DNA of 64,000 bases, from NCBI GenBank assembly GCA_036785325.1, contig JAXIVH010000007.1, positions 319,366 through 383,365 on the forward strand, read 5' to 3'. The DNA is from Urophycis tenuis. Its lineage: Eukaryota; Chordata; Actinopteri; Gadiformes; Phycidae. Position numbers and translations under genes: made by a program. Shown here one piece after another: positions 11,627 to 53,253 of this stretch (positions are counted from its first letter, which is position 1; every line of letters begins with the position of its first letter). The notes below the pieces were generated by a model, which was not told the origin of the DNA, searched no databases, and saw only the letters and a list, made by a program, of their open reading frames with translations.

Positions 11627-12330
11627 ATAGCTTAATCTCCACACCTGCGAACAACAAACTGGCCTCGCTCCTCACAGTATTAAAGATAAAGGAACTCACC
11701 GCTCCAAAGTTGTTTGGAACGAGCGGGAATTCCTCTCTCTGAAAAAGGAATTTAAAAAACAAACTTTCTTCTGCTATGATGTTGGACATTTGGGAACTCG
11801 ACACACACAAAACTTAAAAAGAAAAAATCTCACAATGAAAATGAAAAAGGGAGGGTATTGAATGGAGATGTTTGTACAGATTACACATTATATTCAGAGG
11901 GCTGGGTTTACTTATTCACATGTGATGTTTTCACTCATGACGATGAAATGACGTGATACGATTAATTAATCAACCCATTTGGTTTTGACTGAAACTGCAT
12001 CATTCTACCTCTCAGCCACAAAAAAAAAGTACTAAAAAATGTCGGTGACCCATTATTTGTTTTGTAAAAAAATGACTTTTTGTCTTTGCAAGCAAGAGGC
12101 ACATCTTCTTACGTACATTTTGTTGTCTCTCACCTATTCTATGGTACGCCATTTAGACTTAAATATTGATTAGTTGTTTACAATGTGTTCTTGATAATGT
12201 TCATCTTCCCATCTGTCTCCGACCGGTCCGAGCTGATTGCTGTCAGGAGATATTACCTCTAAGGTAACCCTGTGACGTATGTTATCTGTAAACAATAAGA
12301 AAAATAAATACTTGTCATGAACTCAGAGAC
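11627..12330 (+). terminator. pbx1: pbx1 3'UTR with poly(A) signal
   Basis: AT-rich, no ORF. AATAAA at 12303-12308 is a good candidate polyadenylation signal. A further AATAAA near 13471 could serve a longer 3'UTR. The transcript end itself cannot be fixed from sequence. Confidence 0.6.
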
Positions 12331-12718
12331 GTTGGATTGGCCTGATCATTCATTTGACCAAAGGGTGTGGTGCCACAGTTGGGCATTGGGGCAAATGGTG
12401 TTCACCTATTGTCAAAGGTCGTGTCTTTGAATGTGCTCAACTCAAACACAATCAATGTGCATCTACATTTTTGTTTTTAAATAGCCAAATTACCACTGTT
12501 CTATTTAAATGACATTCTAATGTGACATCTCCACTAAACGGTTTTTTATCTCATGGCACCAGTACAATACTGTGGGCTTACAATCAGAAATGAGGAGTTA
12601 CAAATTATGCACTGACAAGTTAGACACATAAAATACAAAACGGATTTGTAAAAAATTAAAAGATTGAAGCCCTTTTTTCCCCCTTCCTATTTTCTAGTAG
12701 GCATATATTCTATCAATT

Positions 12719-12757
<39 letters not shown>

Positions 12758-13566
12758 GAGTACATGAAATCGGCTTCAACTTTATTTGGACAAACATACA
12801 TCCTCTTCACATGTACAATAGACACTATGAGTACTGTACAGGAAATAAGGGTTCTGAATCTACACTGTAAAACAGATATAACACGACACATGTCTGGATG
12901 CACAGTCTGATGGAGAGACGGAGCAAAGCCAAGATTGTTGACACAAATATGTTGGGTTTTCTGAGGAATCTGGAGAAACTTTGTCATGCGGTACCATAGT
13001 TCATTTTAGCTCATTCAAATTGTCAATAATATGGTTTTCAATATGAAAAAAAAGATGCGACTGCTCAATGTGTCAGACTGTGTTTTACTGGACCCTCGTC
13101 CCATTTGTATACGACATGTTTTGTGGGCTTCTGTTTTGTGTCTTAAAAGCTTAACACCCCCCCCCCCCCCCCCCCCCCATTCCATTTTGGGTTGCTGCTC
13201 ATGTGAAAATTGCTCAACGTGCAGCATTGTGCTTGAATAATGTTCTTATTTGTTTTTCGACAAATTAAAATGCTACCTAATACTGCAAGAATATTCATCA
13301 GCGGTTATTGTTGATTTTTTCATGAATTGCCACACAGCATTTTCATTCTCCCTACCTTCATGTGCAGGAGTCAGTGGTTACAGAGTTACAGAGTGTGTGG
13401 GGAATAAAGTGAGGCAGGGACAGACACTGCTGATGTCTCACTTCTAATGGCACATCATCTCCCTGTCTTCAATAAAGGCACAGAGCTGATATATTATCTA
13501 ATATATTTTGGTACATGATGATATAGGTTATTATCTCAATAGATTGTGCATCTGTACACTCACTTG

Positions 13567-13633
<67 letters not shown>

Positions 13634-14865
13634 AGACATGCAGTTTTACAGGCTTAGTAGGACACATGTCATCATCAATTTAGGCTAGCACTGTTCTCTA
13701 TTTGTTTAATAAATAAACTATGAGAATATAACATAAAAGACCTTGCAGCATCTCACACGTTAAAGTCCCTAAAATATAAACATAAATGAAAACATATATA
13801 TATACCAATTCAGGCCATCTTTCTCAGACACATTTCTTTGTAAGAGACACCCTCGAATGCTACACTGATGTTATCTGGCAAGACAGTGACACGTCTATTT
13901 CAGACACGTCCATTATTTCTTATAATAAATTAATATTCATATTTTTCGCATGCATATATAGGGCGAGGTGGACGTTGCACCGGCAAGCAAAGTCATGGAT
14001 GGTCACAGAGTCCTGGATGGTCACAGGCCCTGACTGCTGGGCGAGTGTGAAACGTCAAATCCAGATTGCTCCTGTGCACGCCGCAGGGCAGACCACGCAC
14101 ACGCCTGCTCTCCCATGCAGCATCATCAGACCCCGTCTGGGTTGAGATGCGCATCACAACAGAACTGCAGACAGTCAGCTCCGCGTTGTCTCCACCGAAA
14201 GACACATTGATTCAAAGCACAGCCTAAAAACTATTTTTGTTGTTGTTGTTGTTGTAGAACTGCAGCTACAACAATCTTCCAAGCTGTTGTTATTTTTATA
14301 CAAAATAAAAATACATGACATGTATTGAAATCGACACGTAGTTGCAGTTTGAAAGCCTTTATTCATGGTTGGATGGGCTACGCATGTCCGTAGAACTCGG
14401 ACAAGGGCCGATTGTTTTCCAAACAGGTTCTCGATTGTAACGCAAGGTGGCGATGTTTGCACATGTTATGCAGGGTTTAACACAATAGTTCAATGTCTAC
14501 ACGGTAATCTTAAATATGTTTGATACACTGTTAAGCAGGCACTTGTGTCTTAAAGCCAACGATCGCATAATCAATATGAACAATACGCGAGCAGGTGCGT
14601 TAACATAGGCCTTCTCGCACACAAACTGCTAAGCATACAATACCCCCATCGAATGTGTAAAACTACTCTTATTTGAGAGCTACTGTAGGCCTGTGGTTTA
14701 ACGTTGATGCCTGATGTTTATCGCTCGCCGGCCATCGCGATAAGGTCGCGTAAATGTGATTGTTTTTCGCGTTGATGCTCCTCCTCTTTCCTCGATGGCG
14801 ACACCCACGATGGGGTTCCTTTCCTAAAGTGAATCATCTAAAGCAGAATCCTGCAGAAAAGCAAC
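12331..14865. other. Intergenic region pbx1 to prtfdc1
   Basis: No recognisable exon. Contains a run of about 37 T (12720-12756), 22 C (13157-13178), a (CA)n tract (about 13571-13631) and short GTT repeats near 14240. The last 150 bp, next to the prtfdc1 start, is richer in CG with TCGCGATA near 14736 and an E2F-like TTTTTCGCG at 14763-14771, so it probably contains the promoter. An ATG at about 14775 opens a reading frame that would overlap the main start in another frame if it is transcribed. Confidence 0.5.
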
Positions 14866-14910
14866 ATGGCAGACATCGTCGGGAAACCCGCAGGGAACTG
14901 TGGCATTGTG
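14866..14910 (+). CDS. prtfdc1: prtfdc1 exon 1 with start codon
   Basis: Codes MADIVGKPAGNCGIV, followed by donor GTAATT. The ATG is preceded by AGCAAC. Phase 0 out joins exon 2 (IEDDWPGYD), giving GIVIEDDW, equivalent to HPRT GVVISDDE. This short exon was placed by phase and motif rather than ORF length. Confidence 0.85.
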
Positions 14911-16131
14911 GTAATTTAATTAATAGTAGGAGCTGGGGTTGCACAAACTCTGACGAAACGTAATGAATTGGTGTTTGCGCAGACTTTATCTGACACATGC
15001 GGGAAAGTTTATACGGTGCTAACTCTTCCATGCACGTGTTGGACTTTATGATTCAGCATGAATGTAACTTTGAGAACGTAATTTTTTTTCCCACGTTATG
15101 TGAGCATCAACTTGAAGCTCTGGTCTTAACTTTGTAACTCTCCCATCTTGATGTAGATCGAGGATGACTGGCCGGGATACGATCTGGACCTCTTTAGTTA
15201 TCCTGCTCACTACAAGGGTGATCTCGAGTGTGTCTACGTCCCACACGGGTTGATCATGGACAGGTATAAGACGTCTACACTCTGTTGGTGACGTAATGTT
15301 ATGTCATCTCATGAGATGTCCTGCTCATCCTCTATCCCTGGTGCATATGCTTTATTTCAGGACCGAGCGGCTTGCACGCAATATCATGGATGATCTTGGA
15401 GACCACGACATCGTGGTGTTGTGTGTGCTGAAAGGGGGCTACCAGTTCTCCGCCGACCTGGTGGAAGGAATCAAAGCTCTGAGTCGCAACTCAAACCGAA
15501 CTATCCCCATGAGAGTCCACTTCATCCGCCTCAAGAGCTACCTGGTGAGACTACACGTGGTTTTATTCTAAATAGGAACATAATAGAGGTTAGTGTGCTG
15601 GGAAGAATGGGCTTGGCGTTGTGTTATAGATCACTTGACTTATGGGTTACATTGTTGTAAACATGATTGTCCCTGAGGCCTATATGGAAGTATAACATGA
15701 TAGACACTGCTATGACAAGGCCACAGAAGAGGATCGCACAATCAGCAGAGTAGGAGGACGCAATCTATGAATTAACGCTGTCATTTTTCTTCAAATATCC
15801 AATAGTGCACTGAAGTGAAAGATTAGGGAAATGCATTTAATTATGAATATGTATTTCAACAATACACTATTTAGGGAAATTAAATGTTGCTCTCTGCTCT
15901 GTGTTGTAGAACGATCAATCAACAGAGGATCTGCAAATTGTTGGGACAGAAGACCTATCTTTTTTGAATGGAAAGGTAAACATAACAAACAAAGGGTTTT
16001 ATCACTTTCATCACGTCGTTTTTTCACAATACTTGAAACAATCCCAAGGGGACGCCATCAGCCATAGTTTGCCCTCAAACCCACAATCCTAGGACAACAG
16101 CGATTACATCTGATAGTACTCCCTGTACATG

Positions 16132-16167
<36 letters not shown>

Positions 16168-18702
16168 ATATAAAGAATGAAAACAAAGGAATGTATCACA
16201 TGACTGTTACTATCTGACTATGTTGCCTCTCCATGACTCATTACAGTTCTTTTTTTCTGTATATGAGCACATCTTTCCACCACGGTGCGTGACACATTGA
16301 TGGTCCTCGGGGCAAGTTTTGATTGCTCAAAAATAATGTACCGATTTCCCAAATATGACAAAATAATTTTGATGTTTGGTCGGGCAGTGAATTCTTCCAA
16401 CATCCCAATCGATGTGTCGATCAAAGGGGAGAGTACGTTAATTGCATTCTGAGAGTGCTTGTCACCCATCTGGATACACAGATATACAGATACAGACAGG
16501 CTGGGGTGTGGGTCCACACCCCAGCCATAATTGTCTTATGAAGCCAAGGCGTCTGACTAACTGCCCTGGGACTTTTACTTTGAACTGTTTATTGACTGTT
16601 TATTATAAACTGTCTTGAGAAGGAATCAATGTTGGGACATGATGGGGTGTTTAGTCATCCACTGACGTGTCGTGTATTCATGAGGAATACGTTCTGGTAA
16701 TGATCCGAAGGATTGTCACATTTGATTTTTTAATTGAATTATGTTGCATAAACACAAATTTACCATGTTACGTACCGACACTAATCTATATTGAAATGTA
16801 ATGTATGATACTGCGCAAAATCATGTGTAGTCTTTTAAAAGTATAACACAAGTATAATAATACTTTCTCTTAAGTAACTCAGCCTGTACAATTCTTACTA
16901 TTGCAATATGATTCCAGTACGTTATTGCATCCTCAAGTCTCAAAAGCCCCAATTCTCAAAATTGGAACTAATCATAAACCAATGGCAAAATAAGATTTTA
17001 TAAATGTTCTGCTCTTCTCTTTTGTTTGGCTTTCGACGAGTAAAACAAAAGCAGAAAGAAGTTTGCTAGTTTGCCTCAACGTGGAGCTTGTTATCTCATG
17101 TTATGTTGATATGTTGATTAAGCGTGTTCTCTTTGTGTTCTTCCTTCTTTATCTCCCGCATCTTCTCCAGAACGTTCTCATCGTGGAGGTAAGCCAGCCT
17201 GCTTTATTTGCCCCGTGTTCAGTTTTTCTCCAACCCAACAAAATGAGTACAGCTTGTTTCTTGAGAGTACAGCTTGTTTCTTGCCCCAGATTTTTTTTTT
17301 TTTTAGGTCAACGCAAGACATCCTCATTCTGCTGCATGGGACTTGGGTTGGACAAGAGCAAACTTTTTAATTAATTTTGTGTTTGTTGGAAGGCTTTAGA
17401 GCCCTAAAAAAAGAAAAGAATGAATGCTCAAGTTGTTGTTGTTGTTGTTGTTGAAGTTAGTGCGGAGGTAGGCTCTATGGGAGCCCACATGGACAGGGAA
17501 CTGCATCTACGGCAAAAATGATGATTCATTATTCAAATGAGAATGGGTGAATGGAGACGGCAGTCTTAAGCATTGGTTTGAACGTCAATCACTGTGTAGG
17601 TATGCGTAGCTACGTCTACGTCTGCCGTTAGGTGCCTCACTTATCTCTTTCAGTTGTGTTGAGTCAGTCAGCAATGCGGTTATTACTGTGTGCCTGTTTT
17701 AATAATAATAATATTTCATTATATTTGTATAGTGCTTTTCAAGGACCCAAAGACGCTTACATGGAAGAGAGAATGTTTTGCAGCGTCTTCCCCCCCCCCC
17801 CCCCCCCCTCCCATCGAAGTGATCATGTAGCATTTAAAGTAAACACACAACCAATGATAACAAACTACAACAATGTGGCATTCTTTGATGGGTCAAAGGT
17901 CAAACGTCCTTTTTCGGCTGTGCTGCGAAGTCGGGCAGTTTCGGGTCACCTGCTAACTGAAATTATTTGTCTGCTTCTCCCAGGCCATTGTAGACACAGG
18001 AAAGACACTGAAAATGCTCCTGAAGCATGTGGAAGCCTTCAGGCCCAAACTGATCAAAGTAGCAGGGTGAGTCTCGGATGAAAACATGAAGTAGCCTATT
18101 TGACCCGCTCTTCGAGTCGCTTAATTTCCTCCCTTTGAGTCTAGACAACAGGCGAGCAATGGCACAGGGTTTACAAAGGTGGCCCTTAAGACTGTTGAAA
18201 ATGTGTACAGTTCCTTGTCACTGTGTGCACAGTTGAGGATGTCGTGTTTGAATGTGATCTTTTGTGTCCCTTCTTAGGTTACTGGTGAAGAGAGTTCCCC
18301 ATAGTGTGGCCTGTCTGCCCGACTGTATGTGGTTCAGCAGCCCTGTTTTATATGTCTTCATGAGTCACCCGTGAATATCTATTAAAGCAGAGCTTAGGCC
18401 TACTTAGTCGGTGGATTACCTATGACTTCCTACCGTCTTGTGCTTTCAGATGTTGGCTTTGAGATACCGAACCGCTTCGTGGTTGGCTATGCCCTGGACT
18501 ACAATGAGTATTTCAGAGATCTTGATGTGAGTTTTGTGGGTTCTTCTTTCGTTGCACCAATTTGAAGTCACAATGATTCTATTGTAGAAAAAATGTTTTG
18601 GTGAAATATTTCTCTTTGTCTGACCTTATAATTGTTCCTCCTTCTTTTTTTTAGCACATCTGTGTCATCAGTGAAAGTGGGAAGATGAAATATAAGATTT
18701 AA
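14866..18702 (+). CDS. prtfdc1: prtfdc1-like HPRT-family phosphoribosyltransferase, complete
   Basis: Nine coding exons: 14866-14910, 15157-15263, 15361-15544, 15910-15975, 17171-17188, 17984-18066, 18278-18324, 18450-18526, 18655-18702, giving 224 codons and a stop. Exon sizes from exon 2 on (107/184/66/18/83/47/77/48) equal those of mammalian HPRT1. HPRT enzymes join hypoxanthine or guanine to PRPP in cytosolic purine salvage. DDWPGYDLDLF and YPAHYKGDLE are closer to PRTFDC1 than to HPRT1, and the neighbour arhgap21 also flanks PRTFDC1 in human. Conserved parts seen: LCVLKGGYQFSADL, RLKSY, VLIVE, the PRPP loop DTGKT, LLVKR (purine-contact Lys) and GYALDYNEYFRDL. Human PRTFDC1 has lost the catalytic Asp of DTGKT to Gly. 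It is present here (residue 144), but the acidic residue after Glu140 is Ala. Activity is uncertain. Confidence 0.92.
15157..15975 (+). CDS. prtfdc1: prtfdc1 exons 2-4: N-terminal half
   Basis: Exons 15157-15263, 15361-15544 and 15910-15975. They encode the hood region and first half of the Rossmann-like core: VPHGLIMDR, the PPi-loop LKGGYQF, RIPMRV-like strand (TIPMRVHFIRLKSY) and the flexible loop NDQSTEDLQIVGTEDLS. All junctions are GT-AG. Confidence 0.92.
17171..17188 (+). CDS. prtfdc1: prtfdc1 exon 5, 18-nt microexon
   Basis: Encodes only NVLIVE, the strand entering the PRPP-binding loop. It is flanked by TTCTCCAG and GTAAGC. The same 18-nt microexon exists in mammalian HPRT1, which supports gene orthology at family level. 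Confidence 0.9.
17699..17772 (+). repeat. Dispersed repeat fragment, copy 1
   Basis: An (AAT)n start followed by TTTGTATAGTGCTTTTCAAG and GACCCAAAGACGCTTACA. This resembles a widespread fish interspersed repeat whose consensus runs from an AAT tract to 'aaggacacc..acgctttaca'. A related copy lies at 47709-47960. The family name is not certain. Confidence 0.5.
17984..18702 (+). CDS. prtfdc1: prtfdc1 exons 6-9: PRPP loop and C-terminus
   Basis: Exons 17984-18066, 18278-18324, 18450-18526 and 18655-18702. Exon 6 opens AIVDTGKTLKMLLKHVE, so the strand-loop junction reads VLIVE-AIVDTGKT, with Ala in place of the usual second acidic residue. Then LLVKRVPHSVACLPDYVGFE, NRFVVGYALDYNEYFRD and ISESGKMKYKI-stop (18700-18702). 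Confidence 0.92.
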
Positions 18703-20790
18703 ATGGATGATGGGGCGAACATCGATTGCTCTACCTTGAGGAGAATTAATGAATTAATAAAAGCTTGAGCCCTTTTAAACTTCAAAAACCCCCTTAACTT
18801 TAACCCATTCAAATGGAAAAGCTCAACTCATCTTTCGAGTAAGACATAGTGCTTTCACAGAACGTACTTGTATTATTGTAACTAATATTTTTATATAAAA
18901 TGTATGTAATAACGACTATCATAAGTTATGTTACTATCAAGTTGTCAAAGTTGTGAATTTGCATCGTCTGACGAGTAGCCAAAAACAATTATCTTTTACC
19001 TAGTCAATGCCTATTTGGTTAAAAAACTATAATCTATAATTCAAAACAATGTCTGTCAATCGACTCATCGATCCACTCATATATTTTTATAATAATTCTT
19101 TCAGATTATGTTTACATGTTTGTTTTTTTTCAGAAATGGGAAAGCATAGCTCAGTTTACACTTGGTTTATAGGTCACATATTGTACTTAGAATTTCAAAA
19201 CTATGTCAAATGAGCCTCTCAATGGTTTTGTTGTTGCTATGTGATTAACTTGATACATGCCCTGTATACATGTGATTTATTCTGTCAAATTAGGGAACAA
19301 TTTCTAGCTCAGTTTTCTTTTATTGTAATATTGTTGTAGTCTTTTGGAAATTGAATGGTAGCTAATTTTTGTTGTTATTTGACTCTTTTAAAATGTTTCA
19401 GTTATTTGTCTTTGTCCCATTGCTGCTCTTAACTGTTTTGGGGGAAAAACTGTTTAGGGGGGAAACTAAAATGGCTTCTTACACATTACATGTTCCCTTA
19501 ATTTCTCTGCCTGTTGGACATGGACATAGCAGTGAGCTAAATGTTGTAGTTTTACTGACAATAAGGTGCAGTACGTCTGTGAACACACAATTTCCCAGTT
19601 ACATGATTCATTGTTTGTTTTATTCAAGTTGCTTTTTGTTTTTTGTTATGTTGCCTTTGATCTGTGGCTGTTGGCTCCTGTCTCTGTAGATGATCTTACT
19701 AAAAAAAAAAAAAAAACTTTGTGCTCATGACCTTACAAGGTTTGTGTACAATATTATTGTATTGTGATTATAACCACATTTCCAAAGTGAGTTTGGCAAA
19801 AGTGGTCTAACCTTGAAGTGTATAAACAACAGCTTTAGTGTAAATAGGTGACTTGCAGATGGAGTACATTGTGTAAGTTGCTGGCCTCTTTGTATACGAC
19901 TGACACATGACTCCTAGCATATGTTTAAGTTCGAGACAGGAAGTGTTATAAAAACAAAAAAACTGCTATCCACCTGTTAGAGAGGTCTGCTAGGGATTAT
20001 AGTCATTCGGCATTCGGACTTGATTGGAATGCCTAAATTATTTAAAAACACTATGACTTATACAATATCAAGTCATATTATGTGCACATTGTGTACATTC
20101 GACATGCGTTTATTCCATACTCAAATATATGTACGCGATTGATCCGCCTGCGTGATTATGACACATGTTAGAGGCTACAAGGTTCTCGTTTTAAAGTCTA
20201 AACAGCCTCGCAGCACAGCTTTGTGAAAGTCTCCTTCCTTAGGGTGACCTCTTCAACAAAAGCTGCCAATCCCCTGAACAGGTGGCCCCTTATGTTGGTA
20301 GAAATAAAAGGGACATTTGTCAAGACCCCGAGAATCAGTGCACTTTTAAGTCTTCAATGGTAAACTCTCGTGTTGCATGTGTCCAAGCATGTGAGTTCAG
20401 TTGGTAGGTTAATGTTGCTGTATATTTTATGTCTGTTGGGAGTTCATCATGAATACACGACGACACATGAATGTAAGTCCATGATGTTATCTGTAACATT
20501 CACATCTACTGCCGTCCACATGCCAGCCTTCCTCGACCTCACTATGAACCAGGACATAGTACTACAGCGAGTGTAACAGCACTTGTTTGTGAGTAGTGAT
20601 TAACATAACACTAATCGTTACACACATCGTTAAAAAGTAACGTAATTACAGTAGCCTACATTATGTGCTTGTTTATACAGCGTATGCCCATGTATAGTTT
20701 TCAAACAGTTCAGTTGTCTCGCTCATAGGACCTCAGTTTGGGGGAAAAAAAAACTTTTTGCAAGCGAGCATAGCGTTGTAAAAGAAGGCA
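18703..20790. other. prtfdc1 3'UTR and AT-rich intergenic
   Basis: AATAAA at 18756-18761, only about 55 bp after the stop, is the first poly(A) signal. The rest to about 20.8 kb is AT-rich and has no convincing exon. There is an A-run near 19701. Confidence 0.55.
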
Positions 20791-20850
20791 TTTGATTGGC
20801 CGAGGCCAATACAACGTGCGTTGTGATTGGCCACGAGTCTATTGGCGAAC
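20791..20850 (+). promoter_or_regulatory. arhgap21: Cluster of four CCAAT boxes, arhgap21 promoter
   Basis: GATTGG (20794-20799), CCAAT (20806-20810), GATTGG (20825-20830) and ATTGG (20841-20845) fall within about 52 bp, in mixed orientation. This is a typical NF-Y-bound proximal promoter layout. It sits about 250 bp upstream of the first arhgap21 splice donor, and no TATA box is obvious. Confidence 0.65.
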
Positions 20851-20899
20851 AGAAGGTGGCTCCAGCCAGGAGAAAGGGGAGCACTGGATCCGATCCCAG

Positions 20900-21107
20900 T
20901 ACTACCAACAGCCGCGTGCGCCTCCCCTAAGTGGACTTGAAACGATAGTTTAACTAATGTTTATACGAAAAAACATGCGAGTATAACGTTGATCGACAAT
21001 GTCGGGAACGCCGCGCCGGGATTAATTGATTTGTTTCACTCGCTTTCATGGGGAAATACGACCACTCCACCTTGCCTACGTCCACTTTTGAACTCACGAT
21101 ACCGCAG
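20900..21107 (+). other. arhgap21: arhgap21 5'UTR exon 1 (start approximate)
   Basis: Ends at CCGCAG|GTAACT (21107/21108). Its 5' limit is a guess from the CCAAT cluster. It holds an ATG at 21048 (MGKYDHSTLPTSTFELTIPQ to the donor). After splicing to 21879 that frame would run into RSGISPEARMEQP and a TGA before the main start, so it is an upstream ORF. Confidence 0.5.
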
Positions 21108-22022
21108 GTAACTTTGTTCAACTAGCCTGTAGCTCGGAGGCTAACACTAGCAGGAGCCTGTTGCTCGTTTCGTTATTGTGTGTTGACGGGTTACTTTACG
21201 ATTTATGTACATCGTTTACCGAGTTGTTTTTCGTTGTTGGAAAACGCGACATGTTGTACCCGGCGTGTGTGGTTCATAATCTCAATGTTTGGCATCGTCG
21301 TATAAGAATAGGGAGTGTGAACGCCGCACCGCCTGGCCATTGTGGGTCGCTCAGCACGAGAACAACAGCAGGGTGTTCGCTGACCACTGGTCTCCGAAAA
21401 CACAGGGGATGGGTTTCAAAAAACACATCGTAATAGATCGATATATCGTTGGTAGAATGTCATAGTAAGCATGGATTGGTTGATCGATTTCTCTAGTTTA
21501 ACACTTGGCGTCATCTCATTCGGGATCGTGTGTTTCACACTTCTAAACAAACACTTGTTACTGGCCATTATTCAGTGTTGACTGTGCATGTTTCTAGATC
21601 AGGACATCCCAAGTTGTTGTTTTTTCTCGGGACGGCGTGTTTGTTTTGTATTTTCTGTTAGTTTTTACATGACTAAAACGAATTGTAAAGTTTAGTTCGT
21701 TTGTATGTACTTTTTAAAATGTGTCACGTCCCAAATAAGATGACACTTCATCGTTGGATTGTAAGTATTAGTTAGAAGCGTGCGGTAATCGTGTATCTGC
21801 AGCACACCTTGCGCGCAGTGAGCCTCGTCCCACCTATGAATATGAAGTAAACATTTTAACTCTAAATTCTCTCTACAGCGCAGCGGGATTAGCCCAGAAG
21901 CCCGAATGGAGCAGCCGTGACGTGCCTGCACATTGCTGAACATAAGTTTTTCCTTTCCTACTGCCGGATCAATCGTTTTCGATGTGGGCCTTTACGGATC
22001 ACAGCATCTTAACCAAAGTTAA

Positions 22023-51469
<29,447 letters not shown>

Positions 51470-51669
51470 NNNNNNNNNNNNNNNNNNNNNNNNNNNNNNN
51501 NNNNNNNNNNNNNNNNNNNNNNNNNNNNNNNNNNNNNNNNNNNNNNNNNNNNNNNNNNNNNNNNNNNNNNNNNNNNNNNNNNNNNNNNNNNNNNNNNNNN
51601 NNNNNNNNNNNNNNNNNNNNNNNNNNNNNNNNNNNNNNNNNNNNNNNNNNNNNNNNNNNNNNNNNNNNN
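51470..51669. other. Assembly gap, 200 N
   Basis: Exactly 200 N, a conventional placeholder length. The arhgap21 reading frame enters the gap and does not reappear in the 12.3 kb that follows. Confidence 0.99.
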
Positions 51670-51927
51670 ATCCAAAATGGCCAGAGACTAATCTAGGGTA
51701 AGAATGTATAAGCAGGCTGGATTCAATACAAGCCTACCTTTACAGGGGGTTTTTCCAGAAATGAAGAGAACCGCCAATGGCAAAACCGGCAGAGGAATAA
51801 GAATTAGGTTAAATAAATAAATATATGTGGGCCTTTTCATGAGTGAAGACAAGCCATGGTGTGCACTTGAGACCTTGTGTTTGGTTTCATACTGTTAGGT
51901 TTCTGTTGGGCTGCATGCAAAATGGTG

Positions 51928-52055
<128 letters not shown>

Positions 52056-52354
52056 CAGAATCCTTGAGAGCTGCCAATATTCCCACTCTATTAGAATATG
52101 GTATGTGTTTTATTATATGTTGCTTTAATGGGATGTAAGACTGACCTGAAGCCCACCTGACCTTGAAGTGTTTGTACAACATTAAACAGGTGTTGGAGCA
52201 ACAGCCGAAATACCAACGCTTGCATGACATATGCAAATACATAGCAGGTGTTTGGTAGTGCCCATACGCATCTGCACTTTAGATGAACATATTTTAAGCA
52301 TCAGCCTATATTAGAAAAAAAAAAAAGAAAAAGAGGGGAAAAGAAAGAAAGGAA

Positions 52355-52387
<33 letters not shown>

Positions 52388-53003
52388 AAAGAAAAGAAAG
52401 AAAGAAGAAAGAAAGAAAGAAAGAAAGAAAGAATGAATGAATGAAAGAACATTCAAGACCGATTGAAATAAACGGATCGAAGAGTTCAGTGTGAATGGAA
52501 GTAAGCGTGTGCCACACAACAACGTTTCTTTCTCACATGCGACAAACCAAGTGAATGATTTTTTTTGTTTTGTTCGGGGTTAAACGAAAACGAAATCCCC
52601 CCCCCTGAGGGACTGACTTCAGACATCGCTGACATGCCATCTGACATGGGTGTCTCGGAAGACTACAGGCATAACTTGTACGGTCAGAGGGGCTATCTTA
52701 ACAGTTCATGAATATTAGCCCGACCACGTAAGACGCTCAGAAGTTGTGGCCATTGGCTCCATAGCACAGGCTACGCGAGTTGAGAGCGATTTATCATAAA
52801 AAGTCCAACGCGATTATATACGTTGTAATAGCCCACCTTACCGCGTATAATTTGTACAACGTATGCAACTACAACAACAATAATTGTGCAGTAACGTGCA
52901 TTCAATATATTGAGAGGCAATTTTGGAGGCGCGCATTTTCGGGCGTAGGATAACGGAATAAACGCTTATTCTGACATCGATTTGGAAACGAGCAAACTCC
53001 TAC

Positions 53004-53060
53004 CTGTTCGAGTTGCTGACTCGTTTTCGCCGGTCCATTTTGCTCCTTCGCAGAAGTCAT
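53004..53060 (-). CDS. Candidate first coding exon, - strand
   Basis: On the complement, ATG at 53060-53058 opens MTSAKEQNGPAKTSQQLEQ followed by donor GTAGGA. The 19 codons end in phase 0. Context GTCATGA is acceptable. The product is not recognised and no second exon was found. It would be transcribed towards the gap. Confidence 0.25.
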
Positions 53061-53178
53061 GACAAAACGTGACAGAGGAACGGTGAGATAAAAATGTTGC
53101 CTCCAGCCCCCACAGGTGCAAGGGCGCTACTAAAAGAGAGAGCGATGCAGATTGAGAGAGAGAGAGAGGAGAGAGAGA

Positions 53179-53253
<75 letters not shown>

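Noticed and set aside
14866..18702. Calling the HPRT-family gene hprt1
   Set aside because: DDWPGYDL and YPAHYKGDLE, plus the arhgap21 neighbour, point to prtfdc1. Exon sizes alone cannot separate the two.
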